Assembly (NCBI GenBank): GCA_965199895.1
Contig: CBDATJ010000011.1
Span: 18,384-82,383 of the forward strand
Reading direction: 5' to 3'
From: Bin55 sp965199895
GTDB lineage: Bacteria > Pseudomonadota > Gammaproteobacteria > Pseudomonadales > Azotimanducaceae
DNA length: 64,000 nucleotides
Position 1 is the stretch's first letter; the number at the start of each line of letters is the position of its first letter. Both the position numbers and the translations under genes were made by a program. A model generated the notes under the pieces. That model was given only the letters and a program-made list of their open reading frames with translations. It had not been told where the DNA came from and did not search any database. Positions 8,927 to 16,759 of the stretch are shown piece by piece.

Positions 8927-11149
8927 ATGACAGAAGCTGTAGATCTAAAAGTAATTGGAACTCGACCTGTTCGTCCTGATGGGGTAGAAAAAGTTACTGG
9001 AAAAGCGAACTTTGGCGCAGACATTCATGCATCCGAGTTGCTACACGGTAAAGTGTTACGCAGTCCGCATGCTCATGCACGGATCAAGAGTATTGACCTC
9101 AGCAAAGCGAAGGAAATGGACGGAGTCTACGCTGCAATTTGCTGTAGGGATTTTCCCCAACACGTCCAATTAGATCTTAGTATCAACATCCTCGCACGCG
9201 ACAAAGCGTTATATCACGGACATGCGATCGCGGCCGTCGCTGCACGAACTCCAGAGATTGCTGAACGAGCGCTAGAAGAGATTGAGGTTGAGTATGAGAA
9301 GTTACCATCGGTATTGTCTGTTGATCAAGCATTGGAACCTCATGCTACTTTGGTACGAGAGAATTTACACACCAATGAAGATAGCTCTATCCCTCCCAGC
9401 AATGTTGCGGCGATACTGAAATTCAATCGCGGGGATGTCGAGAAGGGATTTGAGGAAGCAGATGAAATCGTAGATGAAGTGTTTCGCGTTCCTACCGCAC
9501 ATCAAGGCTATATTGAACCGCACGCGTGTATGGCTACTGCAAATGAAGCGGGGAAAGTCACAATTTTCTGTTCAACCCAAGGACCTTTCGCAGTACGCAG
9601 TATGGTTGCAAAGGTTTTAGATAAGAAGGTTTCCGATTTCAAGGTAATTCCTTCAGAAATTGGTGGTGGTTTTGGTGGAAAAACAGTTGTATATCTAGAA
9701 CCTGTTGCCGTAAAGTTGTCTGAACGAAGCGGAAAGCCCGTCAAGATGGTCATGAATCGCGAAGAAGTGTTTCGTGCGACTGGCCCAGCAGCAGCAACAC
9801 GCTGCAAGATTAAGGCGGGGGTAAAGCGTGATGGAACGATCACAGCAGTTTCCGCCCATCTAGCTTACGAAGCAGGTGCGTTTCCCGGTTCACCAGTTGG
9901 TCCTGGGTGTATGTCGGTACTTGCGCCTTATGACATTGAAAACTTCACCATCGAAGGATTGGACGTTCTCGTGAACAAGCCGAAAGTAGCCGCCTATCGA
10001 GCACCTGGAGCACCTCAATCAATGCACGCAATGGAGTGTGTGGTCGATGAGCTAGCTAGAAAGATTGACATGGATCCGATCGTTTTACGGTTAAAAAACG
10101 CAGCCAAAGAAGGAACCGAAGCTCCCTATGGACCAAAATTTCCACCGATTGGGTTGGTGGAATGTCTCAAAGCTGCAAAAGAACATCCGAACTACACTCG
10201 AAAACTTGAAAAGGGTGAGGGACGAGGCGTTGCAGTTGGATTCTGGTTCAACACTGGGATGCAATCTAGTGCTGAAGTTTGTGTTGCAGAAGACGGAGCA
10301 ATATCCATTACCGAAGGTAACCCAGACATTGGTGGTTCGAGAGCTTCGATGTGTTTAATGGCCGCAGAGACTTTGGGTGTTCCTTATGACACAATCAATA
10401 CCTATATTGGTGATACCGAAAGTACGGGATTTTGTAATCTAACCGGTGGGAGTCGAACAACGTTTGCGACTGGATTGGCAGTGGTTCGAGCTTGTGATGA
10501 TGTGATTGCACAATGCAAAGAAAGAGCTGCTAAGACATGGGATGTCAACATTGAACAAGTTGACTGGATTGATGGCAAAGCGGTACCCCACCAAGCTATG
10601 AATCTTGATGTCAAAGCACTTTCGTTTGCAGAAATCGCAGCAGATATGGCTTCAACGGGTGGTCCGATTGTGGGTTGTGCTAGTCTCAATGCACAAGGTG
10701 CTGGCGCGTCCTTTTCAGTGAACTGGACTGATGCAAAAGTAGATCGAGAAACAGGAAAAGTTGATGTCGAAGCATTCACAGCCATTCAAGATGCTGGTCG
10801 TGCGATTCATCCATCGTATGTCGAAGGGCAGATGCAGGGGGGAGCCGTCCAAGGATTGGGCTGGGCACTCAATGAAGAGTACATCTACGATGATGAGGGT
10901 GTACTACAAAACGCTAGCTTCCTAGACTATCGAATTCCGGTTGCGTCAGACATGCCCATGATTGATTGTCAAATTGTGGAAGTACCGAATCCCTCACATC
11001 CGTACGGTGTGAGAGGTGTCGGTGAAACTCCCATCGTAGCACCATTAGCTGCATTGTCCAATGCGGTTCGAGATGTATTGGGTTTTAGGATCAATGACCT
11101 TCCACTGTCGCCACCGCGAGTTTTGGAAGCACTAGACAGTAGATCGTAG
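8927..11149 (+). CDS. Molybdenum hydroxylase, molybdopterin-binding large subunit
   Basis: This 740-residue catalytic subunit binds molybdopterin cytosine dinucleotide and hydroxylates or oxidises a small molecule. Visible family motifs are GGGFGGKT, AYRAPGAPQ (active-site loop), the GQMQGGAVQGLGWAL region and the C-terminal catalytic Glu in GVRGVGETP. The loop is not AYRCSFR, so it is not form I CO dehydrogenase. The ATG at 8927, with GAGGAAG six bases upstream, is preferred to a GTG seven codons earlier. No XdhC-type maturation factor is adjacent. Confidence 0.92.
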   Translation: MTEAVDLKVIGTRPVRPDGVEKVTGKANFGADIHASELLHGKVLRSPHAHARIKSIDLSKAKEMDGVYAAICCRDFPQHVQLDLSINILARDKALYHGHAIAAVAARTPEIAERALEEIEVEYEKLPSVLSVDQALEPHATLVRENLHTNEDSSIPPSNVAAILKFNRGDVEKGFEEADEIVDEVFRVPTAHQGYIEPHACMATANEAGKVTIFCSTQGPFAVRSMVAKVLDKKVSDFKVIPSEIGGGFGGKTVVYLEPVAVKLSERSGKPVKMVMNREEVFRATGPAAATRCKIKAGVKRDGTITAVSAHLAYEAGAFPGSPVGPGCMSVLAPYDIENFTIEGLDVLVNKPKVAAYRAPGAPQSMHAMECVVDELARKIDMDPIVLRLKNAAKEGTEAPYGPKFPPIGLVECLKAAKEHPNYTRKLEKGEGRGVAVGFWFNTGMQSSAEVCVAEDGAISITEGNPDIGGSRASMCLMAAETLGVPYDTINTYIGDTESTGFCNLTGGSRTTFATGLAVVRACDDVIAQCKERAAKTWDVNIEQVDWIDGKAVPHQAMNLDVKALSFAEIAADMASTGGPIVGCASLNAQGAGASFSVNWTDAKVDRETGKVDVEAFTAIQDAGRAIHPSYVEGQMQGGAVQGLGWALNEEYIYDDEGVLQNASFLDYRIPVASDMPMIDCQIVEVPNPSHPYGVRGVGETPIVAPLAALSNAVRDVLGFRINDLPLSPPRVLEALDSRS

Positions 11150-11168
11150 TATCGATTTCTAGCAAACA

Positions 11169-11411
11169 TTGGCTCAAGTAATTTTTCCTGATCAGCTTTT
11201 AGTTCACACAGGTGGTGAACGAGAAATAGAGATTGAATGTCGTACATTTCGACAGCTGGTTCAGTTGTTGGAACAGAGATGGCCAGGGATTGAGCCAATA
11301 CTCAAGAACACTGCTGTCGCTATTGATGGTCACATCTACCAAGATGCTTGGTTTGAAGAAATTCAACCGAATAGTGAAGTGTTTTTTATGCAGCGACTGG
11401 AAGGGGGGTAG
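11169..11411 (+). CDS. MoaD/ThiS-like small protein
   Basis: An 80-residue protein with the size of a ubiquitin-fold sulfur carrier and a C-terminal Gly-Gly (RLEGG). In MoaD and ThiS that GG is adenylated and thiocarboxylated to deliver sulfur. The segment NTAVAIDGHIYQDAWFEEIQPNSEVFF resembles the family's beta-grasp core. It lies 19 bases after the large subunit and probably belongs to the same transcript. The start is TTG with only weak ribosome-binding signal. It may supply sulfur for the cofactor or its sulfido ligand; that role is inferred. Confidence 0.75.
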   Translation: MAQVIFPDQLLVHTGGEREIEIECRTFRQLVQLLEQRWPGIEPILKNTAVAIDGHIYQDAWFEEIQPNSEVFFMQRLEGG

Positions 11412-11492
11412 TCGCTCTACTCTGTTGATATTCGATGATCCGTCGGAAATCTTTTGATGTCAGATTGAAAGACGATAACCATCTCTACTATC

Positions 11493-11501
11493 TGGTATAA
11501 T
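11493..11501 (+). promoter_or_regulatory. Extended -10 promoter element
   Basis: TGGTATAAT is a perfect extended -10 (TGn plus TATAAT). No good -35 lies at the right distance, which fits an extended -10 promoter. Transcription would begin about at 11508, next to the ATG at 11509, so the message would be leaderless or use the in-frame ATG at 11539. Confidence 0.55.
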
Positions 11502-11508
11502 TAAGACG

Positions 11509-12324
11509 ATGACACCTCATAGAGACTCCAAGTCAATCATGTACAACCATTCCAATCAATCAAACCAACTGGGTTTTGATTTTCCACGGCAATTCCTTTT
11601 GATTTTCGTTGTCTCGACGCTATCGTTGTTACCAGCCTCCTCACTTCTTTCACACGAAGATGCCACTACACACTTCGAGTGTCATGACGTTACTGATGAT
11701 CAGGATGAGGATGACGATTCATGTCACTGCCACACTCCCGGTGAAGACCCAGCTGATGATTCTTGTGAGGATGGATTACCCACTATGGAGTTCCTGTTGG
11801 AACTGTTAGACCCCGATGAAGAGGATGCTTGGTATGGTCTCACCGTTGCTGAGGAGAGTACTTGTACTCCCTATGACCGGGACCACTACACCTATGGACC
11901 TAAGCTTGACGTACTCAAATCTTATCAGCTTGATGGAATGTGGGCTGCTTACGAAAAGATTTGCTATGACGACTATCGAGATGTACAAATCGAACATCTA
12001 GTGGCAGTAAAAGAAGCACACGATAGTGGACTTTGCCGAGCGGACTATCAAACCAAAATTAATTTTGCAAATGATCTGGATAACATTGCATTAGCTAGTG
12101 CTAGTGTGAATCGTAGCAAGTCAGATAAAGATCCCGCTGAATGGTTGCCCGACAACAACGAGTGTTGGTACGTTTGGCAACACATGAAGGTTAAACGCAA
12201 GTACGATTTAACCATTGATCGAAGTGAGCAACGTGCTATCGCGAGAATACTCAGTGACTGCACCGCTGAAGATCTCAGATTGGAAATCGATGATTCTTGT
12301 ACTCTTCCAGACGAGGAAGACTAA
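11509..12324 (+). CDS. Secreted HNH family nuclease (DUF1524-like)
   Basis: The 271-residue protein has a hydrophobic signal segment (about residues 28-46), then an unusual Asp/Glu- and Cys-rich stretch (about 53-85, with CHCHTPGEDP), then an HNH nuclease domain. The motif parts are YDRDHYTYG, IEHLVAVKEAHDSG, FANDLDNIALA, VNRSKSDKDPAEWLP and ECWYVWQHMKVK, the pattern of secreted DUF1524/GmrSD-type HNH enzymes. It probably degrades extracellular or periplasmic DNA. The start may be 11509 or the in-frame ATG at 11539, which gives a shorter, more typical signal peptide. Confidence 0.8.
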   Translation: MTPHRDSKSIMYNHSNQSNQLGFDFPRQFLLIFVVSTLSLLPASSLLSHEDATTHFECHDVTDDQDEDDDSCHCHTPGEDPADDSCEDGLPTMEFLLELLDPDEEDAWYGLTVAEESTCTPYDRDHYTYGPKLDVLKSYQLDGMWAAYEKICYDDYRDVQIEHLVAVKEAHDSGLCRADYQTKINFANDLDNIALASASVNRSKSDKDPAEWLPDNNECWYVWQHMKVKRKYDLTIDRSEQRAIARILSDCTAEDLRLEIDDSCTLPDEED

Positions 12325-12350
12325 CAGGGACCTTGAGTAATCTGGAAATC

Positions 12351-12375
12351 CAGAGTGAATTCACTCTGTTTCTCT
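12351..12375 (+). terminator. Palindrome, probable terminator
   Basis: Bases 12351-12368 form a perfect 18-base palindrome, read as a 7-bp stem with an AATT loop, followed by TTTCTCTGT. It lies 27 bases after the nuclease stop. It may end that transcript; an operator role for the next gene is the alternative. Confidence 0.5.
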
Positions 12376-12417
12376 GTAGTGCCGATAGACTTTCAATGGG
12401 ATGCGATAACTCTTTAG

Positions 12418-12678
12418 GTGCAAGACAACTCAAAAAAAGATACAGAGGATAGCGGTCAGTCTCCTGAAATAGATGTTGAATCCGAAGCATCCAAAGATGA
12501 CTTAGAGGTTGCGCAGAAGGTTTACATCCAGAGCTTGAGCAAAGTAAACGAAGAGTTTGCTAAATTGGATGCAGCCTTGAGAGCTGAATACCGTCAGCTC
12601 GTCAAATGGGTAAAAATTCTTTTAGTAGTGACTGCCGGTATTGGGCTATTGGTCTTCTTCTTGTTGTTGATGGGCTAA
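12418..12678 (+). CDS. Small single-pass membrane protein, unknown
   Basis: An 86-residue protein with an acidic, hydrophilic N-terminal half, a short helix likely to coil (residues 28-62) and one strong C-terminal membrane segment (about 65-85, VKILLVVTAGIGLLVFFLLLMG). It is C-tail anchored by appearance. It starts with GTG and lacks an obvious ribosome-binding site. I recognise no family. It stands alone after the nuclease and converges on the acyl-CoA dehydrogenase. Confidence 0.6.
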   Translation: MQDNSKKDTEDSGQSPEIDVESEASKDDLEVAQKVYIQSLSKVNEEFAKLDAALRAEYRQLVKWVKILLVVTAGIGLLVFFLLLMG

Positions 12679-12699
12679 GGGAGTCGAGCTTCAAATGGC

Positions 12700-14436
12700 T
12701 TAAATCGCACTTGACTGAATCTCATCTAGAGATTCAGTACCGTTTAGGATAGAGTTTTCTAGAGACAAGATCCTCGGCATTACTTTATTGAAGTAGAACT
12801 GAGCAAGTTTGTGCTTGTATCGACTACCATCGTCTTGAGCTGCCATTCGATTCCAGAGCCAAGCATAAATCACATAGCCTGTTATATCCAAGTATTCCAC
12901 AGCGCTTCCACCAATGTATGAAGCAGATTCTCCAGCTCTATTGCAAATTGTTTGTGTCAATTCTCCCCATTGTTTGATTTGGTCATTCAACTGACCTGCA
13001 AACGGTCCTTCGGAGGAAGTCTTTCGCATATAGTTGGCAAATTCAGCAGCAACGCTACCTCGGTTTCTCAATACTTTTCGCCCAATCAAATCCATAGCTT
13101 GAATAGCGTTGGTTCCTTCGTAGATCTGAGTAATACGAGTATCTCGAACCAGCTGTTCAATTCCGGTTTCCTTGATATAACCATGACCACCAAAACACCC
13201 TTGGGCTAACAAGGTAGTTTCAAGCGCACGATCTGTCAAAAATGCTTTTGCTATCGGTGTCAGTAACTCAACAAAACGAGAAGCTTGCTTGCGTTCAGCT
13301 TCGTCTGATGCAAATACCGACTCATCAATCAAGTGAGAGATCAGAACTGAAAATGCTCTCCCCCCTTCGGTTAGCGTTCTTTGGATCAACATGTTCCTAC
13401 GAACTTCTGGATGTTTGATGATAGGATCTGCTGGTCCACTTGGGTTAGTTGGGCCTGAAGGTGAGCGACCTTGGAGTCTTACTTTGACGTACTCTGAAGC
13501 CATTTGGTAGGCACGTTCAGCAAATCCCAATCCTTGAATCCCAACAGACAGACGTGCTGAGTTCATCATGGTGAACATACAAGCTAGCCCTTGATGGGGT
13601 TCACCCACCAAGTACCCAACAGCATCTTCATAGATGATGGTGGAAGTTGCACTTCCATGAATCCCCATCTTTTTTTCTATCGAAGCACTGACGAACCCAT
13701 TTCGTTCTTTTGCGTTACCTTCGTCATCCAGCAAAAACTTGGGCACCAAAAACAGTGAGATACCTTTGGATCCTGGTGGTGCATCTGGGAGTCGTGCTAG
13801 AACTAAGTGGATGATGTTTTCAGCTAAATCGTGCTCTCCGCTCGTAATAAAGATCTTGGTACCGTTCAAGAGATACCTTCCATCAGCAGTTGGTTTGGCC
13901 GACGTTCGCAGCATACCCAAGTCGGTTCCTGCGTGGGACTCGGTGAGCGACATAGCACCAGTCCAAGTGCCTTCGTACATCCTCGGTAAATATTGTTGTT
14001 TAAGCTCTTCACTGGCATGGGTCTCAATGCAGTGCGTGGCACCATCGGTCAGAGATGCGTAGAGCCAAAAAGTAGTATTTGCGCCCCAAAAATACTCTTC
14101 CACGGCAAATGAAACCGAAGCTGGGAGTCCTTGTCCGCCATACTCTGGGTTGCCACTTAATCCAATCCAGCCACCTTCCACAATCGATTGAAATGCGTCT
14201 TTGAATCCGGGAGGAGCGAATACTGTGCCATTGTCCCATTGAGCTCCATCTTCGTCAGCAGATTTTGATAGAGGATCCATGATCTCCGCAGCGACCTTTC
14301 CACCTTGTTCCAGAATAGACCGAGCCAAATCCAAATCCAATTGCTCAATATTCCATTTAGTCCAATCATTCTGAACTCTAAAGACATCTCTATAGAGGAA
14401 CAGAGTGTCTTCAATCGGCGGGTGATAAGGTGTCAT
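12700..14436 (-). CDS. Acyl-CoA dehydrogenase with C-terminal extension
   Basis: A 578-residue flavoenzyme that introduces a double bond into an acyl-CoA. The N-terminal, middle (AMSLTESHAGTDLG) and C-terminal domains are all present, with the catalytic Glu in TQIYEGTNAIQ. The length and the extra C-terminal helical region match the long subfamily that includes DmdC-like 3-methylmercaptopropionyl-CoA dehydrogenases. Substrate cannot be assigned: no DMSP genes lie nearby. It is downstream of the acyltransferase on the same strand, 21 bases apart. Confidence 0.9.
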   Translation of the reverse strand: MTPYHPPIEDTLFLYRDVFRVQNDWTKWNIEQLDLDLARSILEQGGKVAAEIMDPLSKSADEDGAQWDNGTVFAPPGFKDAFQSIVEGGWIGLSGNPEYGGQGLPASVSFAVEEYFWGANTTFWLYASLTDGATHCIETHASEELKQQYLPRMYEGTWTGAMSLTESHAGTDLGMLRTSAKPTADGRYLLNGTKIFITSGEHDLAENIIHLVLARLPDAPPGSKGISLFLVPKFLLDDEGNAKERNGFVSASIEKKMGIHGSATSTIIYEDAVGYLVGEPHQGLACMFTMMNSARLSVGIQGLGFAERAYQMASEYVKVRLQGRSPSGPTNPSGPADPIIKHPEVRRNMLIQRTLTEGGRAFSVLISHLIDESVFASDEAERKQASRFVELLTPIAKAFLTDRALETTLLAQGCFGGHGYIKETGIEQLVRDTRITQIYEGTNAIQAMDLIGRKVLRNRGSVAAEFANYMRKTSSEGPFAGQLNDQIKQWGELTQTICNRAGESASYIGGSAVEYLDITGYVIYAWLWNRMAAQDDGSRYKHKLAQFYFNKVMPRILSLENSILNGTESLDEIQSSAI

Positions 14437-14457
14437 TCAACTCCCAAGATTTCGTTG

Positions 14458-15636
14458 TTAGTTTGACCAATCGTAGACTTGATTGGCATATTGCATTAAC
14501 AGAAATTGCTGTAAATCTGGTTCCAAGCTAGCCAGCTGTGCATCGAGTGCTTCCTTAGCAGCACCTTGCGACAAAATAGGTTCGCTCTTTCCGTTAAGTC
14601 TTCGCTTAGCTTCAAGAAAAGTCGGGTATTGTTGGATTCCAGATTGGATAGAACGATCTATTCTTTCAGCAAGAGAGTCCTCATCCAGCTGATTCTTTCC
14701 ATTAAGCTTTTCTCCTAGTTTGGGTGGTGTCACCTGTGGTGAAAAGGCAATGTGAACTCGACCCTTGTACCCTCGGATTCCTTGGACAATACTACGAAAA
14801 TCTTCTCGATGCTCTTTTTCATAGGTACCGGTTTGAACCTTGGTGTAGAGTTCTTGAGCTTTCATGGGTGCGCAAGGGTCAATTTCATAGGTAGCTGTAA
14901 CCGGAATGACATTGACGCACTCAAGCCAAGTTTCAAAGTCACGAAATTCCTCGCGATAAGCAAGCATGATCATTTTTAGGATAGCGGGATCGGTGAGATC
15001 CTTACCGTCTTTAGATCGACCCTCTCTTTGTGAAATCCAGACTGATTCACCCTGATCCAATGTCTTCCGAATATACCTAGAAGTCTTGATGAGTGATTTG
15101 TAGTGATCGCGTCTTGAACCAGAGGCTCGAATCACTCTGAAACCCCGGTTTAACCTCATGAGGTCTCGCTCGTAACCTGATGAAAACAGGTTGTCACCAA
15201 TTGCGATCTGAGGCACAGAAATATCGTACTTCAACAACGCAAGAATCAAGAGAGCTGAATCAAGAACTATATCGCGGTGATTTGACAGGAACAAACAGGG
15301 TTTGTCTCTTGGTAGGTTCTCACTACCGGAGACAGTAAAGCCATCAGTCGAGGTTCTAACAACATGCTGCACATATCGAGACAACATCACCTGTAATTCA
15401 TGGACAGTTCGGATGTTCCTGTAGAGACCACGAAGTCTTCTCCCCCACAGCCATCTTACGAATGCAGGAAACACCTTGTAAATCCGGGGAATCGTGAACA
15501 AGCAAACGGAGCGAATGAGAGCGGGATCACGAACCAATTCGGCAATTTTGGCTGCTAATTCACTATCCTGAAAAGGACGTATGTCGTCAAATTCGTCCAA
15601 CGCATACTGCGGTTGAACCAATTGTGTACGGGTCAT
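14458..15636 (-). CDS. PlsC-domain glycerolipid acyltransferase
   Basis: The 392-residue protein contains a PlsC-type domain: SNHRDIVLDSALL carries the catalytic His and Asp in a slightly longer spacing than the standard HX4D, and SQREGRSKDG fits the glycerol-phosphate-binding motif. The N-terminal region (about 90 residues) and C-terminal helices are extra. It probably acylates a lysophospholipid or glycerol phosphate. It is likely co-transcribed with the acyl-CoA dehydrogenase. Confidence 0.8.
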   Translation of the reverse strand: MTRTQLVQPQYALDEFDDIRPFQDSELAAKIAELVRDPALIRSVCLFTIPRIYKVFPAFVRWLWGRRLRGLYRNIRTVHELQVMLSRYVQHVVRTSTDGFTVSGSENLPRDKPCLFLSNHRDIVLDSALLILALLKYDISVPQIAIGDNLFSSGYERDLMRLNRGFRVIRASGSRRDHYKSLIKTSRYIRKTLDQGESVWISQREGRSKDGKDLTDPAILKMIMLAYREEFRDFETWLECVNVIPVTATYEIDPCAPMKAQELYTKVQTGTYEKEHREDFRSIVQGIRGYKGRVHIAFSPQVTPPKLGEKLNGKNQLDEDSLAERIDRSIQSGIQQYPTFLEAKRRLNGKSEPILSQGAAKEALDAQLASLEPDLQQFLLMQYANQVYDWSN

Positions 15637-15737
15637 TAAGTGCTTGTTTTTGTCCTATGATGAGTAACGAGCGGATAAATTATGCTGAAAATTAGTCAAT
15701 TCCACGTAGATGATAGTCCAATCTCATTGAGGTCAAG

Positions 15738-15866
15738 TCAGCTATCTAGAATTGCTCGGAGCATGTCAATTTCGAGAAGATAGTCTACTTTTTTGTCATA
15801 AATTTCACGGTAGTAGTCAAATGAGCCCTTCCAATCACCATTGAAACGCGAGAGTGAAGTGAGCAC
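15738..15866 (-). CDS. Possible small protein, 42 residues
   Basis: A short minus-strand frame starts at GTG 15866 and ends with TGA at 15738-15740. The product is rich in Asp, Tyr, Leu and Ile (for example FDYYREIYDKKVDYLLEID), which looks like a real amphipathic helix rather than random translation. It overlaps the first 26 bases of the hydrolase gene on the other strand and lies upstream of the acyltransferase gene. No strong ribosome-binding site is visible. No family is recognised. Confidence 0.3.
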   Translation of the reverse strand: MLTSLSRFNGDWKGSFDYYREIYDKKVDYLLEIDMLRAILDS

Positions 15867-16737
15867 ACAGTCTTATCAGTTTGAATACGGTCAACTAGAG
15901 CAAGTTGCACCTCGAATCCGCCGCATTGTCGCCCACAACCCCAGCATGTACACCTACTACGGTACCGGGACCTACATCATTGGAGAACGCAAAGTCGCGG
16001 TGGTTGACCCTGGTCCTGCAGACCCTGCTCATATCCAATCTCTCGTCGATGCCCTACCAGGTGAAACCATCACTCACATATTGGTCACACACACACATTG
16101 TGATCACTCTCCTGGTTGTGAACTGTTACTCAAACACTGCGAAGCCACCGTTTATGGGTTTGGTCCACATGGTAGTCGAGAACACAGCCACGACGAAGAG
16201 GGAAGTGACCTAAATTTTGTTCCAGATATCTATCTCGATCACAATGACATCATCATAGGCGATGGTTGGACGGTGCGTAGCCTACACACTCCGGGACACC
16301 TCTCCAACCATATGTGTTTTCTGTATGAAGACCAACAATCTTTGTTTTCGGGAGATCACGTCATGGGTTGGGCTACTACGGTGATTTCTCCCCCAGATGG
16401 AGATCTTCACAGTTACCTAAATAGTTTGCAACTGCTTCTAGAATTAGACGCTGAAACTTACTGGCCCACTCATGGGCCAGCGATCACTGAGCCTAAACGA
16501 TACGTGAAAGAACTGATTCAGCATCGTCTGATGCGTGCTGAACAAATCAAGGAACAATTGACAGCAGGGTTGACGCGTATTAGGGACATAGTCCTTGCAA
16601 TCTACACTCACGTTGATCCCATCCTGCATCCAGCAGCAGCAAGGAGTGTCTTGTCAACGCTGCTCTATCTGATCAGAAAAGGGGAGGTTAGGTCAGCTGA
16701 ACCTATTAATGAGAAAGGAGAGTTCTTTCTCAACTAA
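15841..16737 (+). CDS. Metallo-beta-lactamase-fold hydrolase
   Basis: A 298-residue hydrolase with the metal motif THTHCDHSPG, a later His in TPGHLSNHM, FSGDHVMGW (Asp) and the final WPTHGP His. The C-terminal winged-helix-like region is typical of the LACTB2-like subgroup. The substrate is unknown; thioesterase or nuclease activities occur in relatives. The start is TTG at 15841; no in-frame ATG exists before the conserved domain. Confidence 0.85.
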   Translation: MKRESEVSTQSYQFEYGQLEQVAPRIRRIVAHNPSMYTYYGTGTYIIGERKVAVVDPGPADPAHIQSLVDALPGETITHILVTHTHCDHSPGCELLLKHCEATVYGFGPHGSREHSHDEEGSDLNFVPDIYLDHNDIIIGDGWTVRSLHTPGHLSNHMCFLYEDQQSLFSGDHVMGWATTVISPPDGDLHSYLNSLQLLLELDAETYWPTHGPAITEPKRYVKELIQHRLMRAEQIKEQLTAGLTRIRDIVLAIYTHVDPILHPAAARSVLSTLLYLIRKGEVRSAEPINEKGEFFLN

Positions 16738-16759
16738 AAAGGTACTAACCCTTCTACGC

